From Phycisphaerae bacterium (GTDB taxonomy: Bacteria; Planctomycetota; Phycisphaerae; Phycisphaerales; UBA1924): DNA of 64,000 bases. Shown piece by piece: positions 8,427 to 16,976 of the stretch. The stretch spans positions 124,001-188,000 of the forward strand of contig BJHL01000001.1 in the NCBI GenBank assembly GCA_014192545.1, written 5' to 3'. The notes beneath the pieces were generated by a model that saw only the letters and a program-made list of their open reading frames with translations, ran no database searches and was not told the origin of the DNA. The position numbers and the translations under genes were made by a program. How positions within the stretch are numbered: position 1 is the first letter of the stretch; each line of letters begins with the position of its first letter.

Positions 8427-8908
8427 CTTGATTGTGTTTTTACGCTCTTGTGCGCTAGCGCTCGCAAGAACGGTTGGGTGGTGTGGGCATCGGGGCGGGC
8501 GTTGCGGGAAGCGGTATCTCGTCGTATATTGACAACGTGCTTCTGCGTGACAAGGACACTTCCGCAGCTTCTAGTGCGGCGTTGAGTGCCATCAAGCTCG
8601 GCGGTGCGGACATCACGCGGTACGTGGGCGGTGGTTCGCATCAGGTTGCGAAACCATGCCTGATGGCACCATGATGCCACCTGCCGAGTATGACCGGCGG
8701 GGGTTGGAAGTTGGGAAAGTTTGTCCGGAGTGTGGGGCGGAAGCGACGGCGGAGAAGGCACTGGGGAGGAAAGACTGATCGGCGGCGGGCGGGGGTGGGA
8801 GCTCGCGCACACCTGCCGGTGTGCGGGAGAATGGGGGCGGCTTCCAGAGGCTGGCGTGTCTGGCAACTGGTGAGCGCGGCTCCGCTGCTGGGAAAGGCTG
8901 GGCTTTGC
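8427..8908. other. Interval without a convincing gene
   Basis: About 480 bases between tRNA-Ser and the end of the tricorn gene. A short T tract follows the tRNA. An ATG at 8656 opens a 40-codon frame ending at 8778 that contains GKVCPECGAEAT, a zinc-knuckle-like CxxC; it has no clear ribosome site and may be a remnant or chance. Nothing else is supported. Confidence 0.4.
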
Positions 8909-11900
8909 TTAGCGATCGGCCTCCGGGATGCCCATGCCTTTGCGGTTGGGGCTTTGGGGGCGGTTGGGTTTGACGTAGGGCTTTTGCTTGATGGCGTCTT
9001 GCATCAGTTCGATGGCTTTGTCGAGTTGGGGGTCGCCGCCGTCTTGCATCTTCGCGGGGTCGTCGAGGACTTCGTGGGTTGGGTCGGTGCCGTGGCCTTC
9101 GACGCCCCAGGTGCCGTCGGTTTCGTAGAAGCCGAAGGTGGGGACGCTGACGTAGCCGCCGTCAATCAAGCCGGGGTTGCCGGAGATGCCGACGAGGCCG
9201 CCCCAAGTGCGCGTGCCGATGACGGGTCCCAGCTTGTTGTGTTTGAAGAGCCAGGGGAACATGTCGCCGCCGCTGCCTGCGAGGCCGTTGATGAGCATGG
9301 CCTTGGGGCCTTGGTGGCTGTCGGGTGGCCAGGTCCAGTCGTTGCCGTGGCGGCGGGCCCAGTAGTTGGTGGCGGGGCGGTTGAGCAGTTCGATGAAGCG
9401 CGTGGGGATTTGGCCGCCGCCGTTCCAGCGTTCGTCGATGATGAGGGCCTGCGTGCCGCGCTGGCCGAAGAACTGGCGGAAGAGTTCGTTCTGGCCATCG
9501 ACTCCGGTGTTGGGGACGTAGATGTAGCCGACGGTGCCGCCGGTTTGTTTCTCGACGTACGCACGGCGGCCTTCGATCCAGGCGCGGAAGCGGAGGTCGG
9601 ATTCGTTTGCCAGGGTTTTGATGGTGATGTCGCGGGTGTTGGCACCGGCTTGTGCGCTGCCTTCGCTGCTGGCGGGTTTGTCACTGACTGTCAGCGTGAC
9701 GACTTTACCGGCGAGGCCCACAAAGGCGGCCCAGGGGTCTTTGCTCGTATCGACGGGCATGCCGTTGACGGCTAGGAGATAGTCGCCGACTTTGATGTCG
9801 ACTCCGGGTTGGCTCAAGGGGCCGCGGGCGTCGATGTCCCAGGCGTTGCCTTCGATGATTCGCGTGATGCGATAGGTGGGGATGCCGGGGCCGTTTTCGC
9901 CGCCGGCGAGTTCGAAGTCGGCACCGAGCATGCCCACGCCGATGGACTTGGGTTGTTCAACATCTCCGGGGCTGCTGACGTAGGCGTGGCCGATGTTGAG
10001 TTCGCTGATCATCTCGGCTTGAATCCAGGCGATGTCTTCTCGCGTGGTTGCGTCGTCGACCATGGCGGCGTAGTGGTCGTGGACTTTTTGCCAGTCAACG
10101 CCGTGCATGGTGGGCTCGTAGAAGAAGTCGCGTTGCACGCGGTAGGTGTCGCGGATGATCTGTTTCCACTCGTCGCGCGGGTCGATGGTCACTCGCATGT
10201 CGCTGGTGGGGACGTTTGTGGGCTTTGCGCCGGCTGACGTGTCGCTGACTTGCAGTTTATTCTGGGGTTTGAAGAGCAGAGCCTTCTTGCCATCGGCGGA
10301 GATGTCAAAGCCGTTGACATCGTCGGCGATGGTTTCTTCCTTGGGCTCGTCGGCGGTCATGTCGAAAGTCTTGAGGGCGCGCTTAGCATCGCTGCGCGGG
10401 GCGGGGTTGCGGATGAAGAGGAGTTTGCCTTTGTCGTTCACGGCAAGGCTGCCGAAGGAGCCGGCGTCGATGGGGAGATCGATAGCGCGGCGTTCGAAGC
10501 CAGCGAGATCGATGGTGATGGGCTTTTTGGCGTCTTTCTTGTCGTCCTTTTTGTCTTCCTTCTTGTCGGGGTCCTTCTTGTCTTCGTCTTTCTTGGGTTC
10601 GTCCTTCGCTGCGTCTTTCTTCTCGTCGCTCTTCTTTTCGTCGTCTTTCTTCTCGTCCTTGGGCTTGTCGTCTTTCTTCTTGTCGGCTTTCAGTTCTTCT
10701 TCGTCGGCCTTTGCGAGCATGGGGTTCTTGACATCAGCCCGCAGCGGCACGGCGTAGATGCGCGCGGTTTGCGAGTACGCGAAGGTTTCGTCGTTGTCGG
10801 CGTAAGTGGGGTTCTTGATGTCGCGGTTGCTGATGAAGTAGAGCCAATCGCCCGTGCGATCGAAGGTCGGCGAGAACGAATTGAAGAATGACGAGACGAC
10901 TTGCGTCTTGGTGCCAGTTGCGACTTCGTAGAGCCAGATGCCGCCTTGCGTGACGCGATCGTCGCCGCGTGAGTACGCGATCCACGCGGCGTCGTGTGAC
11001 CAACTGACGGCTTGCTGGTTGGACCAAGGGTCGGTGTCGATGATTTTGGTTTCGCCGGTTTCGACGGTGGTGATGCGAATGGCGCCAGCGTCGTCGCTGC
11101 AAACGATGTGCTTGCTGTCGGGGCTCCACTGCGGGCTGTAGCGGAAGCCTTTGCCCAGGCTGGTGAGCTTGCGCGGCTGCATTTTGGTGGAGGCTTCGAG
11201 TTTGGTTTCTTCCTTGGCGTTGTCTTTGGCGGCGGTGTCGCTCGGCTTCTCGTCGGCCTTCTTGTCGTCTTTCTTGTCATCCTTCTTGGCGGCGACTGCA
11301 TCGCTGCCGCGGACCCAAAGTTCGTACTCGCCGCTTTCGTCGCTGAAGTAGGCGATCATCGAGCCATCGGGGCTCCATGCGGGGTCGCGTTCGAAGAGGT
11401 TGTCGGTGCGGGTGAGAGCGCGGGTGACGCCTTCTTTGGCGGGTGCGGTGAAGAGATCGCCGCGAGCGTTGACGACGACGCGCTTGCCGGTGGGCGAAAT
11501 GCTGGCGCCGGTGATGCCGGTTTCGACAGCGTCAACGGTGCGCGTGCGCACTTGCGGGCGGTCGCCTGGGATCGTGAACGTGACTTGTTTGCTTTGCGAA
11601 GTGCCCAAGTTGAGCAGCATCATTTTGCTGCCGAGTTGGAAGACGATTTCGCCTTCGCCATTGTCGCCTGGGCCGACACCGGGCCAGCGGACGTCATCAT
11701 CGGCGAAGGTTGTGATTTGCTTGCTCGCGTTGCTTGCGATGTCGTACTCCCACACGTTGAGCCGGTGCTCGCTGCCGCGATCACTCAGGAAGTAGACCTT
11801 GTCACCTTTACCGCCGGGCACCCACATGGGAATGGTGTCGGTGCCTTCCCAATCGGTGATGCGTTTGCTGGCTTTGGTTTTGAGGTTGAAGAGCCAAACG

Positions 11901-12490
11901 TCAGTCGCCATGCCGCCGCGGTAGCGCTTCCAGGTACGCGTGTCGGTGCTGTGCGTGGTGTACGCGAGCCATTCGCCGTTGGGCGAGATGCTGCCAAAGC
12001 CTGCGTAAGGCACGCTGACTTGTTGAGGCAGGCCGCCTTCGGGGCTGACGGTCCACATCTGGCTCGTTCGCGGCAGGTGGACGGCCATGTTGTTGGCGAG
12101 GAACAGCAGCTTGCCGTCAGGCGTCCAATCACAGAGCGTTTCGCCCGTGGGGTGGTGCGTTACGCGGGCTGCGCTGCCGCCTTCCGCGTTGATGGTGTAC
12201 AGATCGCGGTTGCCGTCGTAGTTGCCGACGAAGGCGATGGTCTTGCCGTCCGCGCTGAATCGCGGGAAACTTTCGAGGCCTTGCGGGCTGGCGAGCGGGC
12301 TGGCTTTGCCGCCTGCTTTGGGCGCGATGTAGATGTCATTGGCGTAGACGAAGCAGATGGAGTCTTTGGAGACATCGGGCCAGCGCATCATGCCGGCGTT
12401 GGGGGTGATGTCGGCGTGTGCGAGCGAAGCCACGCAAGCGAGGCCTGCGAGTGCGAAGAGGCGAGTTGGCAGCGACAGACGGTGCGACAT
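8909..12490 (-). CDS. Tricorn-type protease (S41 family)
   Basis: A 1193-residue secreted tricorn homologue. The chosen ATG (12490) has an AAGGA ribosome site at the right distance and opens with a signal peptide cut after SLAHA. The N-terminal ~700 residues form the beta-propellers (repeats such as WSPDGSMIAYFSD and YRGGMATDVWLFNL). A Lys/Asp/Glu-rich stretch of about 65 residues (around 600-665) interrupts them. A PDZ segment (GVDIKVGDYLLAVNGMPVD) and the S41 catalytic core follow, with the nucleophile in INGLAGSGGDMFPWLF and the substrate-loop region GTRTWGGLVGI. It probably degrades peptides in the periplasm. Residues 1-20 upstream of this ATG in the same frame are probably not translated. 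Confidence 0.92.
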   Translation of the reverse strand: MSHRLSLPTRLFALAGLACVASLAHADITPNAGMMRWPDVSKDSICFVYANDIYIAPKAGGKASPLASPQGLESFPRFSADGKTIAFVGNYDGNRDLYTINAEGGSAARVTHHPTGETLCDWTPDGKLLFLANNMAVHLPRTSQMWTVSPEGGLPQQVSVPYAGFGSISPNGEWLAYTTHSTDTRTWKRYRGGMATDVWLFNLKTKASKRITDWEGTDTIPMWVPGGKGDKVYFLSDRGSEHRLNVWEYDIASNASKQITTFADDDVRWPGVGPGDNGEGEIVFQLGSKMMLLNLGTSQSKQVTFTIPGDRPQVRTRTVDAVETGITGASISPTGKRVVVNARGDLFTAPAKEGVTRALTRTDNLFERDPAWSPDGSMIAYFSDESGEYELWVRGSDAVAAKKDDKKDDKKADEKPSDTAAKDNAKEETKLEASTKMQPRKLTSLGKGFRYSPQWSPDSKHIVCSDDAGAIRITTVETGETKIIDTDPWSNQQAVSWSHDAAWIAYSRGDDRVTQGGIWLYEVATGTKTQVVSSFFNSFSPTFDRTGDWLYFISNRDIKNPTYADNDETFAYSQTARIYAVPLRADVKNPMLAKADEEELKADKKKDDKPKDEKKDDEKKSDEKKDAAKDEPKKDEDKKDPDKKEDKKDDKKDAKKPITIDLAGFERRAIDLPIDAGSFGSLAVNDKGKLLFIRNPAPRSDAKRALKTFDMTADEPKEETIADDVNGFDISADGKKALLFKPQNKLQVSDTSAGAKPTNVPTSDMRVTIDPRDEWKQIIRDTYRVQRDFFYEPTMHGVDWQKVHDHYAAMVDDATTREDIAWIQAEMISELNIGHAYVSSPGDVEQPKSIGVGMLGADFELAGGENGPGIPTYRITRIIEGNAWDIDARGPLSQPGVDIKVGDYLLAVNGMPVDTSKDPWAAFVGLAGKVVTLTVSDKPASSEGSAQAGANTRDITIKTLANESDLRFRAWIEGRRAYVEKQTGGTVGYIYVPNTGVDGQNELFRQFFGQRGTQALIIDERWNGGGQIPTRFIELLNRPATNYWARRHGNDWTWPPDSHQGPKAMLINGLAGSGGDMFPWLFKHNKLGPVIGTRTWGGLVGISGNPGLIDGGYVSVPTFGFYETDGTWGVEGHGTDPTHEVLDDPAKMQDGGDPQLDKAIELMQDAIKQKPYVKPNRPQSPNRKGMGIPEADR

Positions 12491-12584
12491 GCGTGATCCT
12501 TTTGAAGCAAAGCCAATCGAGGCGAGACAGACCGTTGCGAAGAAAGGCAAGAAGTCGAAACGGATGGGAAACCGTTGTTTGGTT

Positions 12585-13907
12585 TCAGGGCTGGGAGGTT
12601 ACGGGGTTTTGCGGTGGAAGGGAGCGCGAACTTCGCAAAGTGGCGGGGACAAGCAACAAATACGCGGCGAGCGTGCACCAACTTGCGCCGCCTATGTGTT
12701 TCCAACGGGCCAGGGCAGCGTCGAACATCAGGCCGCCGGGAGGGAGGGTGAGGCCAGCGAAATAGATGAGGACAGCGGCGAGAACCCAAGGGCGGGGGGC
12801 GGCGGTTCGCGGATGCAGAAGGAAAGCAGCGGCGAGGATGGTGGGGAAGACGGCGAGGGCGAAATGCCGCCCCACTGCTTGCGGGCTGAAGACGATGAGG
12901 GCAACGATGATGCCTGACCATTCGACGCAGGTGAGCAGGCCGCGAGAAAGATCGCGCTCGGCGGGGCCGAAGCGAGTGGCGAAAAGCGGTTGGTGGTTAT
13001 GGCGGTAGATGATCGCGACAACGGCAACGCAACCGGCGGCGGCAGCGATGAGCAAACTGGCGAGCAGTGCGGTGTTGGCGGGATAGCCCGTGATGCGTGC
13101 GAGGGCACTGGGAATGGAGACGCTCGCCCACCATGTAAGCGGGTTGATGTTTGAAGTTGTGGTGGATGGTGCCTGGCCGATGAGCGATAGCACGCCTTGC
13201 AAGCTGGTGGCGACGTAGTGCCAGTTGGTGGTCCAGCCGAAGATTGGGATGCCCGCGGACAAACCTGCCGCGACGCCGGTGATGATGCCAGCGCATTCGT
13301 GCCAGCGGCGGCGGATGGCGAAATACGGCAGAAACGCGATAGTTTGGAACTTGATGACGGCGGACAAACCGATGCAGAGGCCAGCGATGAACGGCTTGCG
13401 GCGCACGGTGGCGAATGCGATCGCGAGCAGCGCGAGGATGACGTGATCGCTCTGACCTGAGTAGACGACCGCGCGGAGTTTGTCGATATTGAAGAGCATG
13501 CCGACGGCGGCGATGGTCCACACGCGCCAAGGTTCGTCGCCTAGCTTGAGCAAGCGGCAGGTTTCTCTCGCGATGAGTACCAGCGCAAGAGCCATGAGGC
13601 CAGCACTGATGAAGGCGAAGATGAATCCCGAGAGACCTTCAGGCAACCAACCTAGCGGGGCGAAGACGACGGCGAACGTCGGCGGATAGATGTAACACTG
13701 GATGCCAGCTTCGTATGGGTTGGCCCCCGTGACAACCGCACGCATCGCGTGGTAGAGGTGGTGCCAGTCTTGGTATTTGCCTCGAAGAAACAGGGCACCG
13801 AAGTAACCGGCGGCGACAACTGCGAAACCGATGACGAAGGTGCGCGAGATACGCAGCAGACGTCGTTGACGGTCCGGCGGAACGTCATGGAGGTTGGCAG
13901 GTGGCAT
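12585..13907 (-). CDS. GT87-like integral membrane glycosyltransferase
   Basis: A 440-residue polytopic membrane protein with about ten hydrophobic segments. The first loop holds DWHHLYHAMRAVVTGANPY and then YPPTFAVVFAPL, the hallmark D-x-x-x-Y-x-A...G-x-N-P-Y of DUF2029/glycosyltransferase family 87, which are polyprenyl-phosphate-sugar-dependent mannosyltransferases. A conserved GQSDHVILALL and KFQTIAFLPYFAIRRRW segment follows. The acceptor is unknown. It is a single gene with an opposite-strand lipoprotein gene upstream. Confidence 0.8.
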   Translation of the reverse strand: MPPANLHDVPPDRQRRLLRISRTFVIGFAVVAAGYFGALFLRGKYQDWHHLYHAMRAVVTGANPYEAGIQCYIYPPTFAVVFAPLGWLPEGLSGFIFAFISAGLMALALVLIARETCRLLKLGDEPWRVWTIAAVGMLFNIDKLRAVVYSGQSDHVILALLAIAFATVRRKPFIAGLCIGLSAVIKFQTIAFLPYFAIRRRWHECAGIITGVAAGLSAGIPIFGWTTNWHYVATSLQGVLSLIGQAPSTTTSNINPLTWWASVSIPSALARITGYPANTALLASLLIAAAAGCVAVVAIIYRHNHQPLFATRFGPAERDLSRGLLTCVEWSGIIVALIVFSPQAVGRHFALAVFPTILAAAFLLHPRTAAPRPWVLAAVLIYFAGLTLPPGGLMFDAALARWKHIGGASWCTLAAYLLLVPATLRSSRSLPPQNPVTSQP

Positions 13908-13969
13908 GACTGGAGTGTGGCATGATAGTGGTTCGCGATTGCAGCAGGGCGGCGGAACTACAATCAGCG

Positions 13970-14323
13970 ATGCGACTTGGCTGCATCGCCGGTTTCATCT
14001 TGATGGTTGCGTTTGCGGGCTTCGGGCTTGCGGGCTGCGGGCCTGTGGTGACGCCTTCGTTTGATTCTCCCGAGCCGGCGGCACGCAACGCTTCGATAGT
14101 GCAAGCGGCGGAAACCCGCGACAAGGGCAGCGTGGGCGACTTGGTGAAAATGCTCGACAGCGACGACCCGGCAACACGCGTGCTGGCGATTCGCACGCTT
14201 GAACGCATTACGGGCGAAACGCTCGGATACGATCCGCACGCTGACGCGACTGCACGAGCAATTGCGACGCGCAAGTGGCACGCATGGCAAGACGCTCAAG
14301 GCGTCGATGGAGGGCGCAAGTGA
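13970..14323 (+). CDS. Small HEAT-repeat-like lipoprotein
   Basis: A 117-residue predicted lipoprotein; the ATG at 13970 puts a hydrophobic signal directly before the lipobox (GLAGC). The mature part has one HEAT-like unit (VGDLVKMLDSDDPATRVLAIRTLERITG), a scaffold motif rather than an enzyme. Its stop codon overlaps the GTG start of the next gene, so it belongs to a three-gene unit with an anti-sigma kinase and a STAS protein. Function unknown. Confidence 0.7.
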   Translation: MRLGCIAGFILMVAFAGFGLAGCGPVVTPSFDSPEPAARNASIVQAAETRDKGSVGDLVKMLDSDDPATRVLAIRTLERITGETLGYDPHADATARAIATRKWHAWQDAQGVDGGRK

Positions 14324-14871
14324 GTCAATCGCCTTCGACAACATCGCAAGCCGCCACGATTGCCAGTCGCGAAGCTGAAATTCGCATGGAACTGCTGAGC
14401 AAGCCCGTGTACTTGTGCGCGGTGCGAGATTTTCTGCGACAGATCTGCAAGCGGCATGGCTTCAATGACGACCAGGGCGCGCAGGTGGTGCTGGCGGTTG
14501 ACGAAGCTCTGGCGAATGTGATGAAGCACGGATACGACGGCAAGCACGATGGGCATATCTGGCTCTCGATTACGCCGTTTACTGATGGTGCGCATGAGCG
14601 CGGGGCGGGATTGCGCATTGTGATTGAAGATCGCGCGAAACAAGTTGATATCGAGAGCATCAAGAGTCGTGATCTTGCGGATGTGCGGCCCGGCGGGCTG
14701 GGCGTGCACATCATCAAGCAGGTGATGGATGTAGCGACGTATGAAAAGCGCGATGATGGCGCGGGCATGCGGCTCACGCTGGTCAAACATGTGTCGTCGC
14801 CCGCGGTGCATACCGCAGAGACTGACGACGCGGGTCGTTCGGGATGTCGTGGAGGGTCGCATGGCAGCTGA
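14320..14871 (+). CDS. RsbW/SpoIIAB-like anti-sigma serine kinase (HATPase)
   Basis: A 183-residue GHKL ATPase-fold protein. I chose the GTG at 14320 because GGAGGG stands six bases before it and it overlaps the previous stop codon. The N box is VVLAVDEALANVMKHGY (about residues 63-79), the G1 box IVIEDRAKQVD and the G2 box RPGGLGVHIIKQVMD. This is the domain of anti-sigma kinases that phosphorylate a STAS antagonist; such an antagonist is the next, overlapping gene. No cognate sigma factor or PP2C phosphatase is adjacent. Confidence 0.88.
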   Translation: MSQSPSTTSQAATIASREAEIRMELLSKPVYLCAVRDFLRQICKRHGFNDDQGAQVVLAVDEALANVMKHGYDGKHDGHIWLSITPFTDGAHERGAGLRIVIEDRAKQVDIESIKSRDLADVRPGGLGVHIIKQVMDVATYEKRDDGAGMRLTLVKHVSSPAVHTAETDDAGRSGCRGGSHGS

Positions 14872-15211
14872 AGGTTCATCAACGCACGTTGCAGTTACGT
14901 TCAAAGGCGCGGTGGCATACGCCGCTCCGGCGGGCGATATCGGCACGCATGAAGCGCCCGCGCTGCGGCAAGCGATTCGCGAGGCAATGGATAAACGCCC
15001 CAGCAAGATCATCGTTGATCTCACGGGCGTGCCTTACATGGCGACGGCGGGCCTGGCGACGCTGGTTGAAGCGATGAACCTGACACGCAAAGCCGGCAGC
15101 ACACTTGTCCTTGCAGGCATGCATGAGCGCGTGAAGGCGGTGTTTGATATCTCGCGGCTGACGAGCTTGTTCAAGATCGCGCCGGATGTTGGGGCGGCGG
15201 AGAGCATGTGA
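14861..15211 (+). CDS. STAS-domain anti-anti-sigma factor
   Basis: A 116-residue STAS protein, start ATG 14861 with GGAGGG before it and overlapping the kinase gene by 11 bases. The conserved core is KIIVDLTGVPYMATAGLATL. In SpoIIAA/RsbV the segment reads MDSSGL and the second Ser is phosphorylated by the partner kinase; here it reads MATAGL, so the usual phospho-Ser is Ala with a Thr one place before. The protein would pair with the kinase at 14320, but its switch chemistry may differ. This is inference from alignment by eye. Confidence 0.88.
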   Translation: MAAEGSSTHVAVTFKGAVAYAAPAGDIGTHEAPALRQAIREAMDKRPSKIIVDLTGVPYMATAGLATLVEAMNLTRKAGSTLVLAGMHERVKAVFDISRLTSLFKIAPDVGAAESM

Positions 15212-15322
15212 GGCGGGAACGTAGAGCAAGACGGCGTGGGTCGCGGCATGCATAAACATGAATCCGGGCAGCGACGACAATCTTGAGTTGAAACCAGAGT
15301 ATTTTTCACCTAGCATCGGAGA

Positions 15323-16102
15323 ATGCCTCGGATAGCACGACACAGCGTGGCAATTCGAGCGGTGGCTCTGCTACTGCTGGCGGCTTACACCGTCGCCACG
15401 TTCGGACTGCTTCCGTCCTCTCAAGCTATGGCTCGCTGGTTCGGTCGCGTGAGCGGCGATCGATATCCGTGCGAGGCCAGCGGCTGTGGATGCGCTGGCT
15501 CTCAGCAGTGCTGGACCGTCTGTCGCTGTCACACGCTGCGCGAACGACTTGTGTGGGCCATCGAAAACGGCGTTTTGCCGCCGGAAAACGTACATATTGA
15601 CGACGCGGATTGGATCGCCGCCGCGAATGCCGTCAAGCCGGGCAGCGCGCATTGCGAGATGTGCGTTGACCGCATCAAGAACGAACTCAAGCAGGGAATC
15701 GCGACCGTGGGTGTCCGCCAGGTCGCAGTCGAGCAGGGCTCATGCTGCGAGCGCGGTGCGTGTGACACAGGCAGCAGGAGCATGTTGGCCCGCGCGTGTG
15801 CGTCGAGTCACAAGCCCGAAGCCACCTGTTCAACGGCAGCTTCATGCTGCTCGACCGCAACCAAGGCTGAGACGAAGCCCGCGATCAAGCAGTCTCGTCT
15901 TTCACTGTCGGCGATGACTTGCAAAGGTCTCTCACAAGTTCTGTCGCTTTGCCTTCCCGTCGCGCCAGCGGTGAAGATCGACGAGATCATCATCGCCTCG
16001 CCCACGCCTTTCGTACCGCTTCTTCCACCGGACGCCGCGTGGGAGTCACGTGCGCTAGACACCACAGAACCGCCACCACGCCTCAGTCCGAGCCTGGCCT
16101 GA
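15323..16102 (+). CDS. Cys-rich membrane-anchored protein of unknown function
   Basis: A 259-residue protein with a GGAGA ribosome site. An N-terminal hydrophobic segment (about residues 11-32) is followed by a dense Cys/His motif (YPCEASGCGCAGSQQCW then VCRCHTLRERLVWA, about 48-78), more Cys pairs (HCEMCVDRI; SCCERGACD; CSTAASCCS) and a Pro-rich C-terminus. I know no named function. The Cys spacing suggests metal binding or a disulfide-rich periplasmic domain. It stands first in a same-strand cassette with a prepilin-like protein and two HxH secreted proteins, which makes a metal-homeostasis role possible but unproven. Confidence 0.65.
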   Translation: MPRIARHSVAIRAVALLLLAAYTVATFGLLPSSQAMARWFGRVSGDRYPCEASGCGCAGSQQCWTVCRCHTLRERLVWAIENGVLPPENVHIDDADWIAAANAVKPGSAHCEMCVDRIKNELKQGIATVGVRQVAVEQGSCCERGACDTGSRSMLARACASSHKPEATCSTAASCCSTATKAETKPAIKQSRLSLSAMTCKGLSQVLSLCLPVAPAVKIDEIIIASPTPFVPLLPPDAAWESRALDTTEPPPRLSPSLA

Positions 16103-16199
16103 ACGCTTAACGTGTTTCGCTTCAGTTTCACACGCGTGCTGTGTGCTGTGGTCCAGTCTTGCACTGCGCTCATCGCTCACCGCAACAAGGGCTGGATTG

Positions 16200-16898
16200 A
16201 TGTCCTGCGTCAAATGTGGCGAGTTAGATCGCTCAGCGTTCACGCTGATCGAACTGCTCGTGGTCATTGCAGTCATTGCGTTGCTAGTCGCGATGCTGAT
16301 TCCCGCTCTGGGAAAGGCACGCGACGCCGCTCGAGGTACCGTGTGCCTTTCGGGACTTCGTTCCATCGGGCAGGCGGTCACGCTCTACTGCGATGCACAC
16401 AAAGGTGCATTCCCGATATCAAGCCACACGGCTTCGTCCCTGCTCGCACGAGACGGCTGGCTGAACAGTCTGCAGGAGTACGGCGTTTCGCCAAACTTCC
16501 GGCTCTGTCCACTCGACCCATGGCGTGCGCAGAAGTTGACGAGTTACGCGACTAACGAACATCTTGAGCCTTTAACGCCAGGCATTGACATACATCCAGT
16601 GACTCGTCAGCCGCTTCCCGGCGGTCGAACGAGAGCCTTCACGCGGGTCGATCTGATTCCAAGGCCTTATGCCGTCATCTACGCATACGAGCCGGAAGGT
16701 CAGGGCACAGCAGATCACCTCAATACGCATCAATTCGCGAACGCGGATCAGTTGCGTGCGGCGGTCGCCGTCACCCGACACCTGGGTGCAGGTCACTTTT
16801 TGTATGTCGACAGCCATGCCAAGGCATTGCCCTGGACAGATTTTGGCGCGAGGTATACCCCCGCGACAAGCCCGTTTGACCCGCTGGCCGCGCAGTGA
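16200..16898 (+). CDS. Prepilin-like protein with type IV pilin N-terminus
   Basis: A 232-residue protein beginning MSCVKCGELDRSAFTLIELL, followed by a long hydrophobic helix, the class III signal of type IV pilins and type II secretion pseudopilins. The residue before the mature Phe is Ala where Gly is usual, a tolerated but uncommon change. The rest resembles planctomycete prepilin-type proteins, with HLGAGHFLYVDSHAKALPW near the end (H-x-x-D-x-H pattern). The ATG at 16200 was preferred over one at 16143 because it gives a short, charged leader. Two Cys (SCVKC) in the leader are odd. It lies between the Cys-rich protein and two HxH proteins. Confidence 0.8.
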   Translation: MSCVKCGELDRSAFTLIELLVVIAVIALLVAMLIPALGKARDAARGTVCLSGLRSIGQAVTLYCDAHKGAFPISSHTASSLLARDGWLNSLQEYGVSPNFRLCPLDPWRAQKLTSYATNEHLEPLTPGIDIHPVTRQPLPGGRTRAFTRVDLIPRPYAVIYAYEPEGQGTADHLNTHQFANADQLRAAVAVTRHLGAGHFLYVDSHAKALPWTDFGARYTPATSPFDPLAAQ

Positions 16899-16976
16899 CA
16901 GCGTTCGTTTCGCGCTCAGCACATTCATCATACATCTCGCAACGCGTGTGCAGACACGCGTTGCCAGGAGAAACTC

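Noticed and set aside
8474..8674. A 66-codon frame after tRNA-Ser
   Set aside because: No ribosome site, no recognisable fold, and composition unlike neighbouring genes; left as non-coding.
11012..12496. A 494-codon plus-strand frame
   Set aside because: Antisense shadow of the tricorn gene, with Ala/Gly/Val-rich translation and no motif.
15212..15322. Zur-type operator before the Cys-rich gene
   Set aside because: No palindrome matching known Zur boxes could be seen; the metal link stays an inference from protein motifs.
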